From: CAISIP01 sp038326025
GTDB taxonomy: Bacteria; Pseudomonadota; Gammaproteobacteria; Burkholderiales; Burkholderiaceae_C
NCBI GenBank assembly: GCA_038326025.1
Contig: JBBQJP010000003.1
Location: 1 to 64,000, forward strand
Direction: 5' to 3'
Length of the DNA: 64,000 nucleotides
Made by a program: the position numbers and the translations under genes. The stretch's first letter is position 1, and each line of letters begins with the position of its first letter. Below are positions 17,356 through 26,731 of the stretch, piece by piece. The notes beneath the pieces were generated by a model that saw only the letters and a list, made by a program, of their open reading frames with translations, did not search any database and was not told where the DNA came from.

Positions 17356-18626
17356 TCGCACTGGCAATTTCCTTCGTCGTCCTGCTGCTGATCGGAGTAC
17401 CGGTGTTGTTTGCGCTGGGCTTGTCCGGTGCCATCGGCATGTATGCCGTGGACATCGATCTGATCTCGGTGCCGACAAGACTGTTCACCGGCATGGACAA
17501 CTTCATCCTGCTTGCGGCGCCGTTCTACATATTCGCCGGCGAAATCATGAACCGCGGCGGCATCACGACACGGCTCATCCAGTTGGCCGGACTGGCCACC
17601 CGCGGTGTGCATGGCGGAACGGCCTACACGAATGTCACCTCCTCAGTGTTTTTCGCCGGCATCTCGGGCGCAGCGGTGGCGGACACGGCAGCACTCGGGC
17701 AGGTGTTCATCAACGGTATGCCCAAGGAAGGCTACGACAAGAACTATGCCGCCGCCGTGACGATTGCTTCGTCCGTCATCGGTCCGATCATCCCGCCTTC
17801 CGTGATCATGATCATCTACGCCGCGATCACACGGGTCTCGGTGATCGACCTCTTTGTGGCCGGTATCGTGCCCGGCATCCTGCTCGCAGGAGCCTGCTGG
17901 CTGGTCATATTCATTCACGCACGGGGCGGCAAGTTGCCGCGCTCCCCAAAGGCGAAAATCGCCCGTGGCGACCTGTACATGCTGATCCGGGATGGGCTGC
18001 TGGTTGGCGGCTTGCCGGCACTGATCGTGGTCGGAACCCTGTCTGGCGCCTTCACCGCCACCGAGGCGGGGGGTGTCGCGGTTGTCTATGCGCTTCTGAT
18101 CACCGGTTTCATCTTCAAGACCATCAACTTGGCACAACTATGGGACGCGCTTCAGGTCAGCGCGCGCATGACGGCCACGGTCTATCTGATCATCGCAGCG
18201 GCGACCATCGTGTCGTATGTCCTGACAATCGGCGGTATCGCCGACTGGGTGCAGGACTTGAGTGCCCTGTTCCAAGGACAGCCAACGCTGTTCATGCTGG
18301 CGCTTGCACTGACGCTGCTGGTATTGGGGACCTTTCTGGAGCCGGGCGCCGCCATCGTGCTGTTGATGCCCATGCTACTGCCCATCAGCCAGGCCATGGG
18401 CATTGACCCGATGCAGTTTGCGATGGTCGTCATATTGACGCTGACCCTGGGACTCATCACCCCTCCCGTAGGGGTTTGCCTGTTTCTCGCCTGCCGGATC
18501 GCCAACTCCTCGGTGATGGCGGTGACGCGAGCCGTATTGCCTTTCCTTCTGGCGGAGATCGGGGTGGTCGTGCTGTTGATACTCGTGCCATCGTTGACAA
18601 CATTTCTACCCGCAGCTTTCAAGTAA
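17352..18626 (+). CDS. TRAP transporter large permease (DctM family)
   Basis: A 424-residue membrane protein with about 12 hydrophobic segments. Family landmarks include F-A-G-E-I-M-N-R-G-G-I, S-S-V-F-F-A-G-I-S-G-A-A-V-A-D, A-S-S-V-I-G-P-I-I-P-P-S and, late, L-I-T-P-P-V-G-V-C-L-F. It catalyses Na+- or H+-driven uptake with DctQ and the periplasmic receptor. The next gene starts 17 bp later, suggesting one transcript with the catabolic genes. Confidence 0.92.
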   Translation: MIALAISFVVLLLIGVPVLFALGLSGAIGMYAVDIDLISVPTRLFTGMDNFILLAAPFYIFAGEIMNRGGITTRLIQLAGLATRGVHGGTAYTNVTSSVFFAGISGAAVADTAALGQVFINGMPKEGYDKNYAAAVTIASSVIGPIIPPSVIMIIYAAITRVSVIDLFVAGIVPGILLAGACWLVIFIHARGGKLPRSPKAKIARGDLYMLIRDGLLVGGLPALIVVGTLSGAFTATEAGGVAVVYALLITGFIFKTINLAQLWDALQVSARMTATVYLIIAAATIVSYVLTIGGIADWVQDLSALFQGQPTLFMLALALTLLVLGTFLEPGAAIVLLMPMLLPISQAMGIDPMQFAMVVILTLTLGLITPPVGVCLFLACRIANSSVMAVTRAVLPFLLAEIGVVVLLILVPSLTTFLPAAFK

Positions 18627-18643
18627 TTCGATTGGAACCCAGC

Positions 18644-19384
18644 ATGCCAGGAAAACAGAACAACTTTTCGGAAGATCGCAAGGATCTGGCCGCCGTATTT
18701 CGCGGCGCTGCGATGTTCAGTGGTCAAGCCGGCGTCTGCAGCCATTTCAGCCTGAAGGTCAGCGATGACCCGTTGCTGTTCCTGCTCAACCCGTGGGGCA
18801 TGTATTTTTCAGAGGCACGGGCCAGTGAGTTGATGCTGATCGACCAGCACGGTGTCGACCAGGAGGCGCAGCGCGACGGAGGTTTTGCCGCGTTCAACAT
18901 CCACTCCCAGATCCATGCTGCGCATCCCAAGGCGCGCTGCGTGCTGCACACCCACATGCCCTATGCGACCGCGATCACGATGCTCGAGCACGGCCGGCTG
19001 GAGCCCGCCTCACAGGAAGCATTGCGCTTTTATGGCGATATTGCATACGACAACAGCTATAACGGGCTCGTGCACGATTCTGGCGAAGGCGCGAGAATCG
19101 CCCGGCAGATGGGCGACAAACGCGTGTTGTTCCTCGCGCACCATGGCGTGATCGTCGTGGGTAGTTCGGTCGCGCAGGCCTTCGATCACCTGTACTACCT
19201 TGAACGCGCAGCCGAGTTGCAGATCAAGGCAATGAGCGCCAACACCCCATTGCGACTGGTGCCACATGACATCGCCGAAAGCACGGCCAGGCAGTTCGAC
19301 CGTGAGCGCGAACACTGGTCACGCTTGCATCTGGATGCATTACGCCGCAAGCTGGACCGGGAGAGTCCTGAATATGCGTCCTGA
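18644..19384 (+). CDS. class II aldolase/adducin family protein
   Basis: A 246-residue enzyme with the aldolase II domain. Metal-binding His residues are seen in L-H-T-H-M-P-Y-A-T-A (about residues 105-107) and in A-H-H-G-V-I-V-V-G near 165. A-M-F-S-G-Q-A-G-V-C-S-H-F-S-L lies near the N-terminus. Family members cleave or decarboxylate sugar acid phosphates or hydroxy acids. Position after the TRAP permease and before a 3-hydroxyacid dehydrogenase suggests it splits a hydroxy acid. Substrate unknown. Confidence 0.85.
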   Translation: MPGKQNNFSEDRKDLAAVFRGAAMFSGQAGVCSHFSLKVSDDPLLFLLNPWGMYFSEARASELMLIDQHGVDQEAQRDGGFAAFNIHSQIHAAHPKARCVLHTHMPYATAITMLEHGRLEPASQEALRFYGDIAYDNSYNGLVHDSGEGARIARQMGDKRVLFLAHHGVIVVGSSVAQAFDHLYYLERAAELQIKAMSANTPLRLVPHDIAESTARQFDREREHWSRLHLDALRRKLDRESPEYAS

Positions 19385-19413
19385 CCCATCTATTGCCAAG
19401 ACAGGACCTGACT

Positions 19414-20361
19414 GTGACTAAAACGCGAAAACTGGGCTTCATCGGTGTCGGCATGATGGGCCATGGCCTTGCCAAGAATCTCATGATGCAAGGGCACTCC
19501 ATGACGTTGCTGTCGCACGCCGGCAACCAGCCGATCGAGGACCTGCTGCAAATGGGTGCACACACCGCGACGACCGCCAAGGCAGTGGCAGCCGAGTCAG
19601 AGGTGATCTTCATGTGTGTCACCGGGTCGCCGCAGGTCGAAGCCTGTGTCTACGGCCCGGACGGGCTGCTGGCAGGACTGCAGCCGAACGGCATCGTCGT
19701 CGACGGCACGACGGCAGACCCGACATCCACAGTCAAGGTGGCCGCCGCGGTGCACGCGCATGGCGGCCGATATGTCGATGCGCCGATGACGCGGACACCT
19801 CAACACGCGGAAGATGGCTGTGTCAACGCGATGCTCGGCGGTGATGCCGCAACCATCGCCGAGATACGTCCGCTGGTCGAGTCCTACGCGGAGAACATCT
19901 ACGTAGGCGGCGGTGTCGGCTCCGGTTTGCGGATGAAGCTGTTGCACAACTACGTCTCGCTCGGCACCCTGGCGTTGCTGGCGGAAGCCTATACCTGCGC
20001 TGGCAAGGCCAACGTCGACCGCACTGTATTGACCGAAGTACTGGCCACCGGCGGCGGCGATAGCGTGGTGCTCAAGCGCCTGATGCCGTTTCTGACCAGC
20101 GGAGAACCCGGCAGCATGCTGTTCGCATTGGCAAATGCCGGCAAGGACCTGCGCTACTTCACGCACATGGCCGAAGACCTGCAGGTCGGCGCCTTTGTCG
20201 GCGCAGCGGTTCACCAGACCTTCGTCACTGCAGCCAACGTCGGCGGAGGTGAAAAGATGATTCCCGAATTGCTCAACATCCTGTGCGACATGCACGGAGC
20301 ACCGCGCTGCGGCCAATCGAACACATTTCAAGAAAAGGCAAGCGATGACCGAAACATTTGA
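19414..20361 (+). CDS. NAD(P)-dependent 3-hydroxyacid dehydrogenase (3-hydroxyisobutyrate dehydrogenase family)
   Basis: A 315-residue beta-hydroxyacid dehydrogenase. The NAD motif G-F-I-G-V-G-M-M-G-H-G-L-A-K-N-L is at the N-terminus. The substrate segment V-D-A-P-M-T-R and the catalytic-Lys region M-K-L-L-H-N-Y follow. I prefer GTG at 19414, which has AGGACC before it; a TTG at 19393 is a less likely start. It overlaps the D-aminoacylase gene by 17 nt. It probably oxidises a 3-hydroxy acid made or imported by this operon. Confidence 0.85.
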   Translation: MTKTRKLGFIGVGMMGHGLAKNLMMQGHSMTLLSHAGNQPIEDLLQMGAHTATTAKAVAAESEVIFMCVTGSPQVEACVYGPDGLLAGLQPNGIVVDGTTADPTSTVKVAAAVHAHGGRYVDAPMTRTPQHAEDGCVNAMLGGDAATIAEIRPLVESYAENIYVGGGVGSGLRMKLLHNYVSLGTLALLAEAYTCAGKANVDRTVLTEVLATGGGDSVVLKRLMPFLTSGEPGSMLFALANAGKDLRYFTHMAEDLQVGAFVGAAVHQTFVTAANVGGGEKMIPELLNILCDMHGAPRCGQSNTFQEKASDDRNI

Positions 20362-21811
20362 CATCCTGATCCGCAACGCCAGCATCATCGATGGCACCGG
20401 CGCACCGCGGTACGCAGGTGACATCGGCATACGAGGTGACCGCATAGCGCGGATTGGCGATCTGGCTGAGGCCAGTTCCCCGATTGAGATCGATCTGGCG
20501 GGCCGCATTGCGGCGCCGGGTTTCATCGACGCCCACACGCATGACGACCGATTGATGCTTTCGAACCCCGACATGGCGCCCAAGGTCAGCCAAGGCATCA
20601 CGACGGTGGTGGCGGGCAACTGTGGCATTTCGCTGGCGCCGATGCCGCGACCGATCCCGCAGCCGGTAACGCCGCCGTTGAACCTGCTCGATGAAGACGG
20701 CCACTGGTTCTCTTTCCCGACCTTTGCCGCCTACGTCGCGGAACTGCGCGCGAATCCACCGGCGACCAACTGCGCCCTGCTGGTGGGTCACACCACCTTG
20801 CGTGTTGCGACTGTCGACAACCTGCAGCAGCCAGCTACGGCAGAACAGATCGGCGCGATGCGTTCACTGGTGCACGAAGCGCTCGAGGCCGGAGCCATCG
20901 GCGTGTCGACCGGCCTGTTCTACGAGCCATCCGTCGCGGCCCCCACCGAGGAAGTCATCGCCACTTGCGTGCCGCTCAAGGAGTTTGGAGGCATCTACTG
21001 CAGCCACATGCGTGATGAGGCAGACCGTGTCATCGACTCGCTCGAGGAGACGTTCCGTATCGGACGTGAAGTGGGCGTGCCTGTGGTCATCTCGCACCTG
21101 AAGGTGGTGGGGGAAGCCAACCATGGCCGCGCGCAGGAGGCACTGTCGTTCATTGAGAAGAACATGGCCCATCAACCGATCTGCATGGACTGTTATCCGT
21201 ACACCGCGGGCTCGACCATACTATCAGCGGACCGCGCGGCCAGTTCGTCGCGCGTCATTGTCAGCTGGTCCAAGACACTTCCGGAATACGCCGGCAAGGA
21301 CCTGGACGCAATCGCACGCACGATGGGGGTCGCGCAGGACGAAGCCATACGCCGCCTGAGCCCGGCCGGTGGTATCTATTTCCGGTTGGCGGAAGCTGAC
21401 GTGCAACGCATCCTGCAACACGACAAGGTGATGATCGGTTCGGACGGCCTGCCACACGACGCATCGCCACATCCCCGGCTATGGGGAAGCTTTCCGCGCG
21501 TGCTGGGACATTACGGCCGCCTGCTGGGTCTGTTCCCACTGGAGACTGCCGTGTACAAGATGACCGGTCTGACGGCAAAGAACTTCGGCCTCAAGGACCG
21601 GGGGGTACTGCGCGAAGGTGCTTTCGCCGACCTTACGCTGTTCGATGCCGACACGGTTGATGCAGCGGCCACCTACGAATCGCCCGTCGCGCCGGCGCGA
21701 GGCATCCAGACTGTCATCGTCAACGGGGTTCCCGTCTGGCAACAAGGAAGCGTGACCAGCGCCCGTCCAGGCCGCGTGCTGGCGCGCGAAGCCATTGCGC
21801 AGGAGCACTGA
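20345..21811 (+). CDS. N-acyl-D-amino-acid deacylase (D-aminoacylase)
   Basis: A 488-residue amidohydrolase. After an N-terminal beta-sandwich segment (D-I-L-I-R-N-A-S-I-I-D-G-T-G-A) the metal motif F-I-D-A-H-T-H-D-D is at residues 58-66. Later come G-N-C-G-I-S, I-Y-C-S-H-M-R-D-E-A, V-I-S-H-L-K and G-S-D-G-L-P-H-D, all D-aminoacylase landmarks. It releases free D-amino acids from N-acyl forms in the cytoplasm. The D-serine dehydratase-like gene follows after 1 bp, so the product may be passed on directly. A broken paralogue lies at 26250-26707. Confidence 0.92.
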   Translation: MTETFDILIRNASIIDGTGAPRYAGDIGIRGDRIARIGDLAEASSPIEIDLAGRIAAPGFIDAHTHDDRLMLSNPDMAPKVSQGITTVVAGNCGISLAPMPRPIPQPVTPPLNLLDEDGHWFSFPTFAAYVAELRANPPATNCALLVGHTTLRVATVDNLQQPATAEQIGAMRSLVHEALEAGAIGVSTGLFYEPSVAAPTEEVIATCVPLKEFGGIYCSHMRDEADRVIDSLEETFRIGREVGVPVVISHLKVVGEANHGRAQEALSFIEKNMAHQPICMDCYPYTAGSTILSADRAASSSRVIVSWSKTLPEYAGKDLDAIARTMGVAQDEAIRRLSPAGGIYFRLAEADVQRILQHDKVMIGSDGLPHDASPHPRLWGSFPRVLGHYGRLLGLFPLETAVYKMTGLTAKNFGLKDRGVLREGAFADLTLFDADTVDAAATYESPVAPARGIQTVIVNGVPVWQQGSVTSARPGRVLAREAIAQEH

Positions 21812-21812
21812 C

Positions 21813-22946
21813 ATGCATACGCTGGACCAAATCGAGACCCCCGCCCTGCTGGTTGACCAGGCACAGATGGAGCGCAATATCGCGCGCATGCGCGACCAGA
21901 TGCAACGACACGCGGTCGTCTTCCGTCCGCACGTGAAGACCCACAAGTCGATTGATGTCGCACGCCGGATGATGGCATCGCCACAAGGGCCGATCACTGT
22001 GTCGACTTTGCTGGAAGCCGAGTATTTCGCCACGCACGGTGTGACGGACATTCTCTACGCGGTCTGCATCGCGCCCAACAAGCTCGACCATGTCGCAGCA
22101 CTGCAGGCGCGCGGTATCCGGCTCATGCTGATCCTGGACAGCATGGAAACTGCGCAGTTGCTCGTCGCACGGACCCTTTCGCATGGCCAGCATTTCGACC
22201 TGTTGATCGAGATCGACTCGGACGGCCACCGCTCAGGCCTGCCTCCCGACGCGCCCGCGGTGGTCGAGATTGCGCAGTACCTTTCCAAGGCGGGCATTCC
22301 GGTACACGGAGTCATGACCCACGCTGGCAGCTCCTACGATAGCGAAAATGTCGATGCCATTCGTGCGATGGCCGACCAGGAGCGCCAGGCGGTCGTGCAT
22401 GCGGCCGAGCGGCTGCGCGCGGCGGGCCTGCCATGCCCTGTCGTAAGCGTCGGTTCGACTCCTACGGCATTGTTTGCCGAGGACCTGCGTGGCGTAACCG
22501 AAGTGCGTGCGGGTGTGTTCGTTTTCTTCGACCTCGTCATGGCCGGGCTGGGCGTGTGCCGGCGCGATGAAATCGCCCTGTCGGTTCTGGCCACCGTGAT
22601 CGGTCATCGCCCGGACAAGGGCTGGACGCTGCTCGATGCCGGATGGATGGCGATGTCGCGCGACCGCGGCACATCCGGCCAGGCAGTGGACCAGGGCTAC
22701 GGTCTGGTCTGCGACCTGGATTGCGAGCCGATCGAAGACCTGTTGTTGGTGGGCGCCAACCAGGAACACGGCATCATGGCGCACCGGTCGGGCAAGATCG
22801 ACGGCGCGTTGCACCTGCCGATTGGCAGCCAGGTACGAATACTGCCCAACCATGCCTGTTCTACGGCGGCGCAGTATCCGCAGTACCACGTGCTGGACAG
22901 CGAACGCACCGTTGCCGCCCAGTGGCCGCGCTTCAGCGGCTGGTAA
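21813..22946 (+). CDS. D-serine dehydratase-like / D-threonine aldolase family PLP enzyme
   Basis: A 377-residue alanine-racemase-fold (type III PLP) enzyme with a C-terminal zinc domain. The PLP Lys is expected in F-R-P-H-V-K-T-H-K-S near residue 46. The metal pair is His-Cys in L-P-N-H-A-C-S-T-A near the C-terminus. Enzymes of this group act on D-serine, D-threonine or D-3-hydroxyaspartate. ATG at 21813 follows AGGAG. It sits between a D-aminoacylase and an ornithine-cyclodeaminase-type reductase. Confidence 0.88.
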   Translation: MHTLDQIETPALLVDQAQMERNIARMRDQMQRHAVVFRPHVKTHKSIDVARRMMASPQGPITVSTLLEAEYFATHGVTDILYAVCIAPNKLDHVAALQARGIRLMLILDSMETAQLLVARTLSHGQHFDLLIEIDSDGHRSGLPPDAPAVVEIAQYLSKAGIPVHGVMTHAGSSYDSENVDAIRAMADQERQAVVHAAERLRAAGLPCPVVSVGSTPTALFAEDLRGVTEVRAGVFVFFDLVMAGLGVCRRDEIALSVLATVIGHRPDKGWTLLDAGWMAMSRDRGTSGQAVDQGYGLVCDLDCEPIEDLLLVGANQEHGIMAHRSGKIDGALHLPIGSQVRILPNHACSTAAQYPQYHVLDSERTVAAQWPRFSGW

Positions 22947-22968
22947 CACACGAATCAACGGGAACCTG

Positions 22969-23937
22969 ATGATCGTCATTTCAGAACAAGATGCACGCAC
23001 CCTCGTCGGCGTCGTCGACGCCATAGACGCCGTCGAGGCTTCGTTCAGCGCGATGGCCCGTGGCGTGGCGCGCAACTATCCGGTCATACGAGAACAGGTT
23101 GGACATCAGGATGCCGTGTTTGGCGTCAAGACCGGAGGCGATACAGCTGCGCCTCTGCTCGGTTTGAAGGCGGGTGGCTACTGGCCCCACAACCTGCAAA
23201 AGGGGCTCGGCAACCATCAGTCATCGACACTGCTGTTCGACCCTGACACCGGCGGCGCAAGTGCACTGGTCAGCGCGAACTACCTGACCGGCCTGCGCAC
23301 TGGCGCGGCCAGCGCTATCGCCAGCAAATACCTGTCGCGACCGGACAGCACGGTCCTGGGCATCATTGGCACCGGCGCTCAGTCGCAACACCAACTGCGC
23401 GCGACACTGGCGGTGCGCCGGCTACGCAAGGTGCTGGCATGGGATCCGTCGGCTGATCATCTGGCGTCGTTTGGCAATCTGGTGAAGGAACTAGGCCTTG
23501 AATTTGAAACCGGCGATCGCCAGAGCGTCGCCAGCCGATCCGACATCCTGATCACCGTGACACCATCGCAACAAGCGCTGGTGGATTTGGGCTGGGTGCG
23601 CCCCGGAACCCACATTTGCGCCATGGGCGCAGACACACGGGGCAAGCAGGAGCTCGACCCGGCGCTAGTCGCTCAGGCGGCATTGTTCACGGACGAAGTG
23701 TCGCAGTCCATCAGCATCGGCGAATGCCAGCACGTCTTCAACGCCAGATTGATCTCCCGGGAAAGTTTTCGCGGCAGCCTGGGCGAGGTGGTAACGGGGA
23801 TGTGTGACGGTCGACGGGGCGAACGGGAGATCACGCTGTTCGACGGTACTGGCGTCGCGCTGCAGGACCTGGTGGTCGCCGACTTGGCGCGACGGTTGGC
23901 ACTGGAACGCCGATTGGGAACCGCCGTTACCTACTGA
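22969..23937 (+). CDS. ornithine cyclodeaminase / mu-crystallin family protein
   Basis: A 322-residue NAD(P)-binding protein. It contains T-G-A-A-S-A-I-A-S-K-Y-L, the Rossmann motif G-I-I-G-T-G-A-Q-S-Q-H-Q, and near the C-terminus F-D-G-T-G-V-A-L-Q-D. The family includes ornithine cyclodeaminase, ketimine reductases and BhcD iminosuccinate reductase. Being next to a D-hydroxy-amino-acid lyase of the BhcC type, an imine-reducing role is plausible; this is inference. The gene starts 22 bp after its neighbour. Confidence 0.85.
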   Translation: MIVISEQDARTLVGVVDAIDAVEASFSAMARGVARNYPVIREQVGHQDAVFGVKTGGDTAAPLLGLKAGGYWPHNLQKGLGNHQSSTLLFDPDTGGASALVSANYLTGLRTGAASAIASKYLSRPDSTVLGIIGTGAQSQHQLRATLAVRRLRKVLAWDPSADHLASFGNLVKELGLEFETGDRQSVASRSDILITVTPSQQALVDLGWVRPGTHICAMGADTRGKQELDPALVAQAALFTDEVSQSISIGECQHVFNARLISRESFRGSLGEVVTGMCDGRRGEREITLFDGTGVALQDLVVADLARRLALERRLGTAVTY

Positions 23938-23997
23938 CGCGTCGCCCGCGGGTGGCGGCTGTACCATCAGTCCACGGGGTTTCCCCGGGAAACTGCC

Positions 23998-24903
23998 ATG
24001 CCACACGACATCACCGACCTGCGCTTCTTTGTCACGATTGCCCAAAGTGGGTCTCTGGCCGAGGCGGCGCGGCGAATGGATGTGACACCCTCAGCGGTGT
24101 CTCAGCGATTGCAACAGCTTGAGGCGCGGTTGCGTCTGCAACTCGCCAATCGCAGTACCCGTCGATTCAGCCTGACCGAGTCTGGTGAATCGCTGCTGGC
24201 CGGCGCGCAGGAAATGCTGCTCAACCTCGACCGCCTGGTCGATACACTGCGCGAAAAAACCGGCGATCTCACTGGCAATCTGCAGATCTGCGGCCCGCTG
24301 GGTTTCGGCCGGCACTACCTGGCACCCTTGGTCGCCGACTTCCACGCCTTGCATCCCCAGGTCATGGTGGCGCTTACGCTGAGCGACCAAGTCTCGGCAA
24401 ACGATGCCGAACGATTCGATCTGATCGTACACATCGGCAAACTCGGCGATTCGAACATGGTGGCCTATCCAGTGGCGCCCAACATGCGCTTTGTCTGTGC
24501 GGCGCCCGAATACCTCGCGCGTCATACGCTACCGCGAGAACCCGGCGATCTTGCGCAGCACCACTGCATCGCGCTACGGGAAAATCAGGAGGACGTCACT
24601 TTATGGCGCTTCCGCAAGAAGCGCCGCGAAATTGGGGTGCGGGTTCCCGTGACCCTGAGCAGCAATGACGGAGATGTGACCAAGCAATGGGCACTCCGGG
24701 GCCTGGGGCTGATCATGCGCTCAGAGTGGGACGTTGCCGAGGACCTTGCAAGGGGAACTCTGGTCCGCGTGTTGCCGGATTGGAAGGTACCGGACGCGGA
24801 CGTCGTGGCCATTATTGCCAGTCGGTCCCATGTATCCACCCGGGTCAAGGGATTCCTGTCGTTTCTGCAAGCACGATTCAAGCCCCAGCCACCCTGGCGC
24901 TGA
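23998..24903 (+). CDS. LysR-type transcriptional regulator
   Basis: A 301-residue LysR protein. The N-terminal helix-turn-helix reads S-G-S-L-A-E-A-A-R-R-M-D-V-T-P-S-A-V-S-Q-R, followed by the linker helix and the effector-binding domain. It follows the catabolic operon in the same direction after 60 bp, so it may be co-transcribed and regulate the preceding TRAP/catabolic genes. Effector unknown. Confidence 0.9.
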   Translation: MPHDITDLRFFVTIAQSGSLAEAARRMDVTPSAVSQRLQQLEARLRLQLANRSTRRFSLTESGESLLAGAQEMLLNLDRLVDTLREKTGDLTGNLQICGPLGFGRHYLAPLVADFHALHPQVMVALTLSDQVSANDAERFDLIVHIGKLGDSNMVAYPVAPNMRFVCAAPEYLARHTLPREPGDLAQHHCIALRENQEDVTLWRFRKKRREIGVRVPVTLSSNDGDVTKQWALRGLGLIMRSEWDVAEDLARGTLVRVLPDWKVPDADVVAIIASRSHVSTRVKGFLSFLQARFKPQPPWR

Positions 24904-25078
24904 AGGATTAACAAGGGCTTGTGCAACGAGCATGCAAGACAGAAGTGGGTCGTACCCAGCAGATCCCGGAAGGCCTCACAACTGTGCAGAAGTGGCTCCG
25001 CAACACTGGACAACGCGATAAGTGGAAACTCAGGGCATGAGGCTGAGTCGAGAATGGTCTGGTGAGAAGGAGTTTTTG

Positions 25079-25348
25079 ATGGTGAAGAAATCGACACGGC
25101 GCACCCGGCGCATGCTCAGTCCCGTCTTCAAAGCCCGAGTGGCATTGGCCGCGTTGCGCGAAGACAAGACGATGGCCGAGTTGTGCAATCAGTTCGAGGT
25201 ACTTCCCACGCAAATCGCGAAATGGAAGCGACAGCTGTTTGAGCACGCGACCGATGCCTTTGGTGTCGGCGCCGAGAAGGTCGGGCCGATGGACCTGGCT
25301 CCGCTGCACGCCAAGATCGGCCAGTTGAATCTGGAGAATGATTCCTAA
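25079..25348 (+). mobile_element. IS3-family transposase OrfA, truncated at its 3' end
   Basis: ATG at 25079 opens an 89-residue frame with F-K-A-R-V-A-L-A-A-L-R-E-D-K-T-M-A-E-L and I-A-K-W-K-R-Q-L, the helix-turn-helix of IS3 OrfA. The frame stops at L-N-L-E-N-D-S, where OrfA normally goes on into the leucine zipper end. No OrfB follows on this strand. The next sequence is IS110 debris on the other strand. Confidence 0.8.
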
Positions 25349-25350
25349 GA

Positions 25351-25989
25351 ATCGCGCTCCGCCGATTGCAAAGTCAGCCCAAATTCCGCTGCTCGACGGT
25401 GCTGCTGCTTGATCACGCGCTCCCTGTAGTTGCGTTCATATCGGTCGACACCGGGATCCTTGTAGTTCAGGCCGAAGCGCATGGCGTTTTAGAACAAGAC
25501 GGCGATTTTGCGCCCGGTAGCGGTCACCGCTTTGCCTTTGCCAATTCGTGCAGCCGCCGATAGAGTGCGCCCAATGCTGTGCTGGTCTTGCCTACCGTAA
25601 CGGCGTAACGGCGGCCAGCCGCAGGTAGGCAGCGACTCGGTTTGTCGTCTTGCGTGTATGTGACGAAAGCACCTTGAATCGACTGACTTTCCAACGGGGC
25701 GACAATGTCAGCCACGAATTTAAATGCCTGACAGTTGGTCATCGGGACATGTCTGTGCCGCACTTGGTGACCATGCGCAATGCCAAATAGGGGCCGATCC
25801 CGTGGATTTCAGTCAAATCGACGCCAGCCAGTCGGCACAGGATCCCTCGGACATCGAACTTGAGCGCATAGGATGCCTTGTTGCGCTGTCGTGCCTTGCC
25901 CAAAGCTTCTTGCAGCGGCTCGCGGTCTGCCGTCAACTCGCACAAGGCCGCTTCGATCTGCAGATCGCATTCGGCCACTTGGGCCTGTA
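25351..25989 (-). mobile_element. IS110-family transposase, C-terminal half, degenerate
   Basis: Minus-strand frames read I-L-C-R-L-A-G-V-D-L-T-E-I-H-G-I-G-P-Y-L-A-L, then V-G-K-T-S-T-A-L-G-A-L-Y-R-R-L, then L-N-Y-K-D-P-G-V-D-R-Y-E-R-N-Y near the end. This is the helix-hairpin-helix and C-terminal region of IS110 transposases. There are frame changes and an in-frame stop near 25493. The N-terminal DEDD part is missing; the upstream side joins IS3 OrfB sequence in frame at 25990. Confidence 0.75.
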
Positions 25990-26218
25990 AGACGGCTCGG
26001 TTGGTAATGGGGAGATGTTGCTGCTTGAACTCATCAGCAGTCAAGTAGTTCAGGGAACTTTGTGGTCGCACAGCGTTGTAGTGGCGCCGCCAGGCTTCGA
26101 TAACGACAGCGGCCTCTCTGCGCGATCGGAACCATTCCAGCGACAGACATTCGTCGCGGAGCTTTCCGTTGAAGCTCTCGTCGGTTCCGTTCTGCCACGG
26201 TTTGCCAGGATCGTTGAG
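25990..26218 (-). mobile_element. IS3-family transposase OrfB, C-terminal piece
   Basis: The frame N-D-P-G-K-P-W-Q-N-G-T-D-E-S-F-N-G-K-L-R-D-E-C, and then V-R-P-Q-S-S-L-N-Y, is the end of an IS3-type DDE integrase core including the last catalytic Glu region. It lies opposite in strand to the OrfA at 25079, so it comes from another insertion. It interrupts the D-aminoacylase remnant to its right. Confidence 0.8.
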
Positions 26219-26249
26219 AGAGGTTGCTGCGCCGGCCTGGGCGATCCAC

Positions 26250-26707
26250 CAACAGTTGCCGCATGGCGGCGATTTCAGTCCGGGATGCGGGACGCAAGAG
26301 GTCGTCCAAGGAGGCAACGCGCAGCTTCGTATGGCCGACAAGCATGGCGCAGTTGAGCGCTGCAGGCGGCGCCCGAAATGCCTGCAGATAATCGGAAAAG
26401 CTGCAAAAGGGAAATCAGCTGCCGCTGCCATCGAGCAGTTTCGGCGGTGGCGTCATCGGGCTTGGAATCGCACGCGGCATCGGGCCAGCGAAATCCTGCA
26501 GTTACCTCCGATCACCGTGGTCACGCCCTGGCTGACCTTGGGCGCCATCTCGAGTCCGGACAACAGCAAGCGATCGTCATGCGTGCGGGCGTCGACAAAA
26601 CCGGGCGCTGCGACCCGGCCGGCCAGGTTGATCTCCTGCTTGCCGCTGGCGCTCGAGAGGTTGCCGATCGTCGCGTTGCGGATCAAAAAGTCGAAGTTTT
26701 GAGTCAT
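26250..26707 (-). pseudogene. D-aminoacylase N-terminal remnant
   Basis: ATG at 26707 starts M-T-Q-N-F-D-F-L-I-R-N-A-T-I, then I-N-L-A-G-R-V-A-A-P-G-F-V-D-A-R-T-H-D-D, M-A-P-K-V-S-Q-G-V-T-T-V-I-G-G-N-C. This is clearly homologous to the intact enzyme at 20345. The first metal His is Arg here. Frame changes follow, and L-V-G-H-T-K-L-R-V-A-S-L-D-D-L (26290-26345) resumes the match before IS3 sequence ends it. Non-functional. Confidence 0.85.
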
Positions 26708-26731
26708 ACGGCAGACCAAGGAAATATTCAC

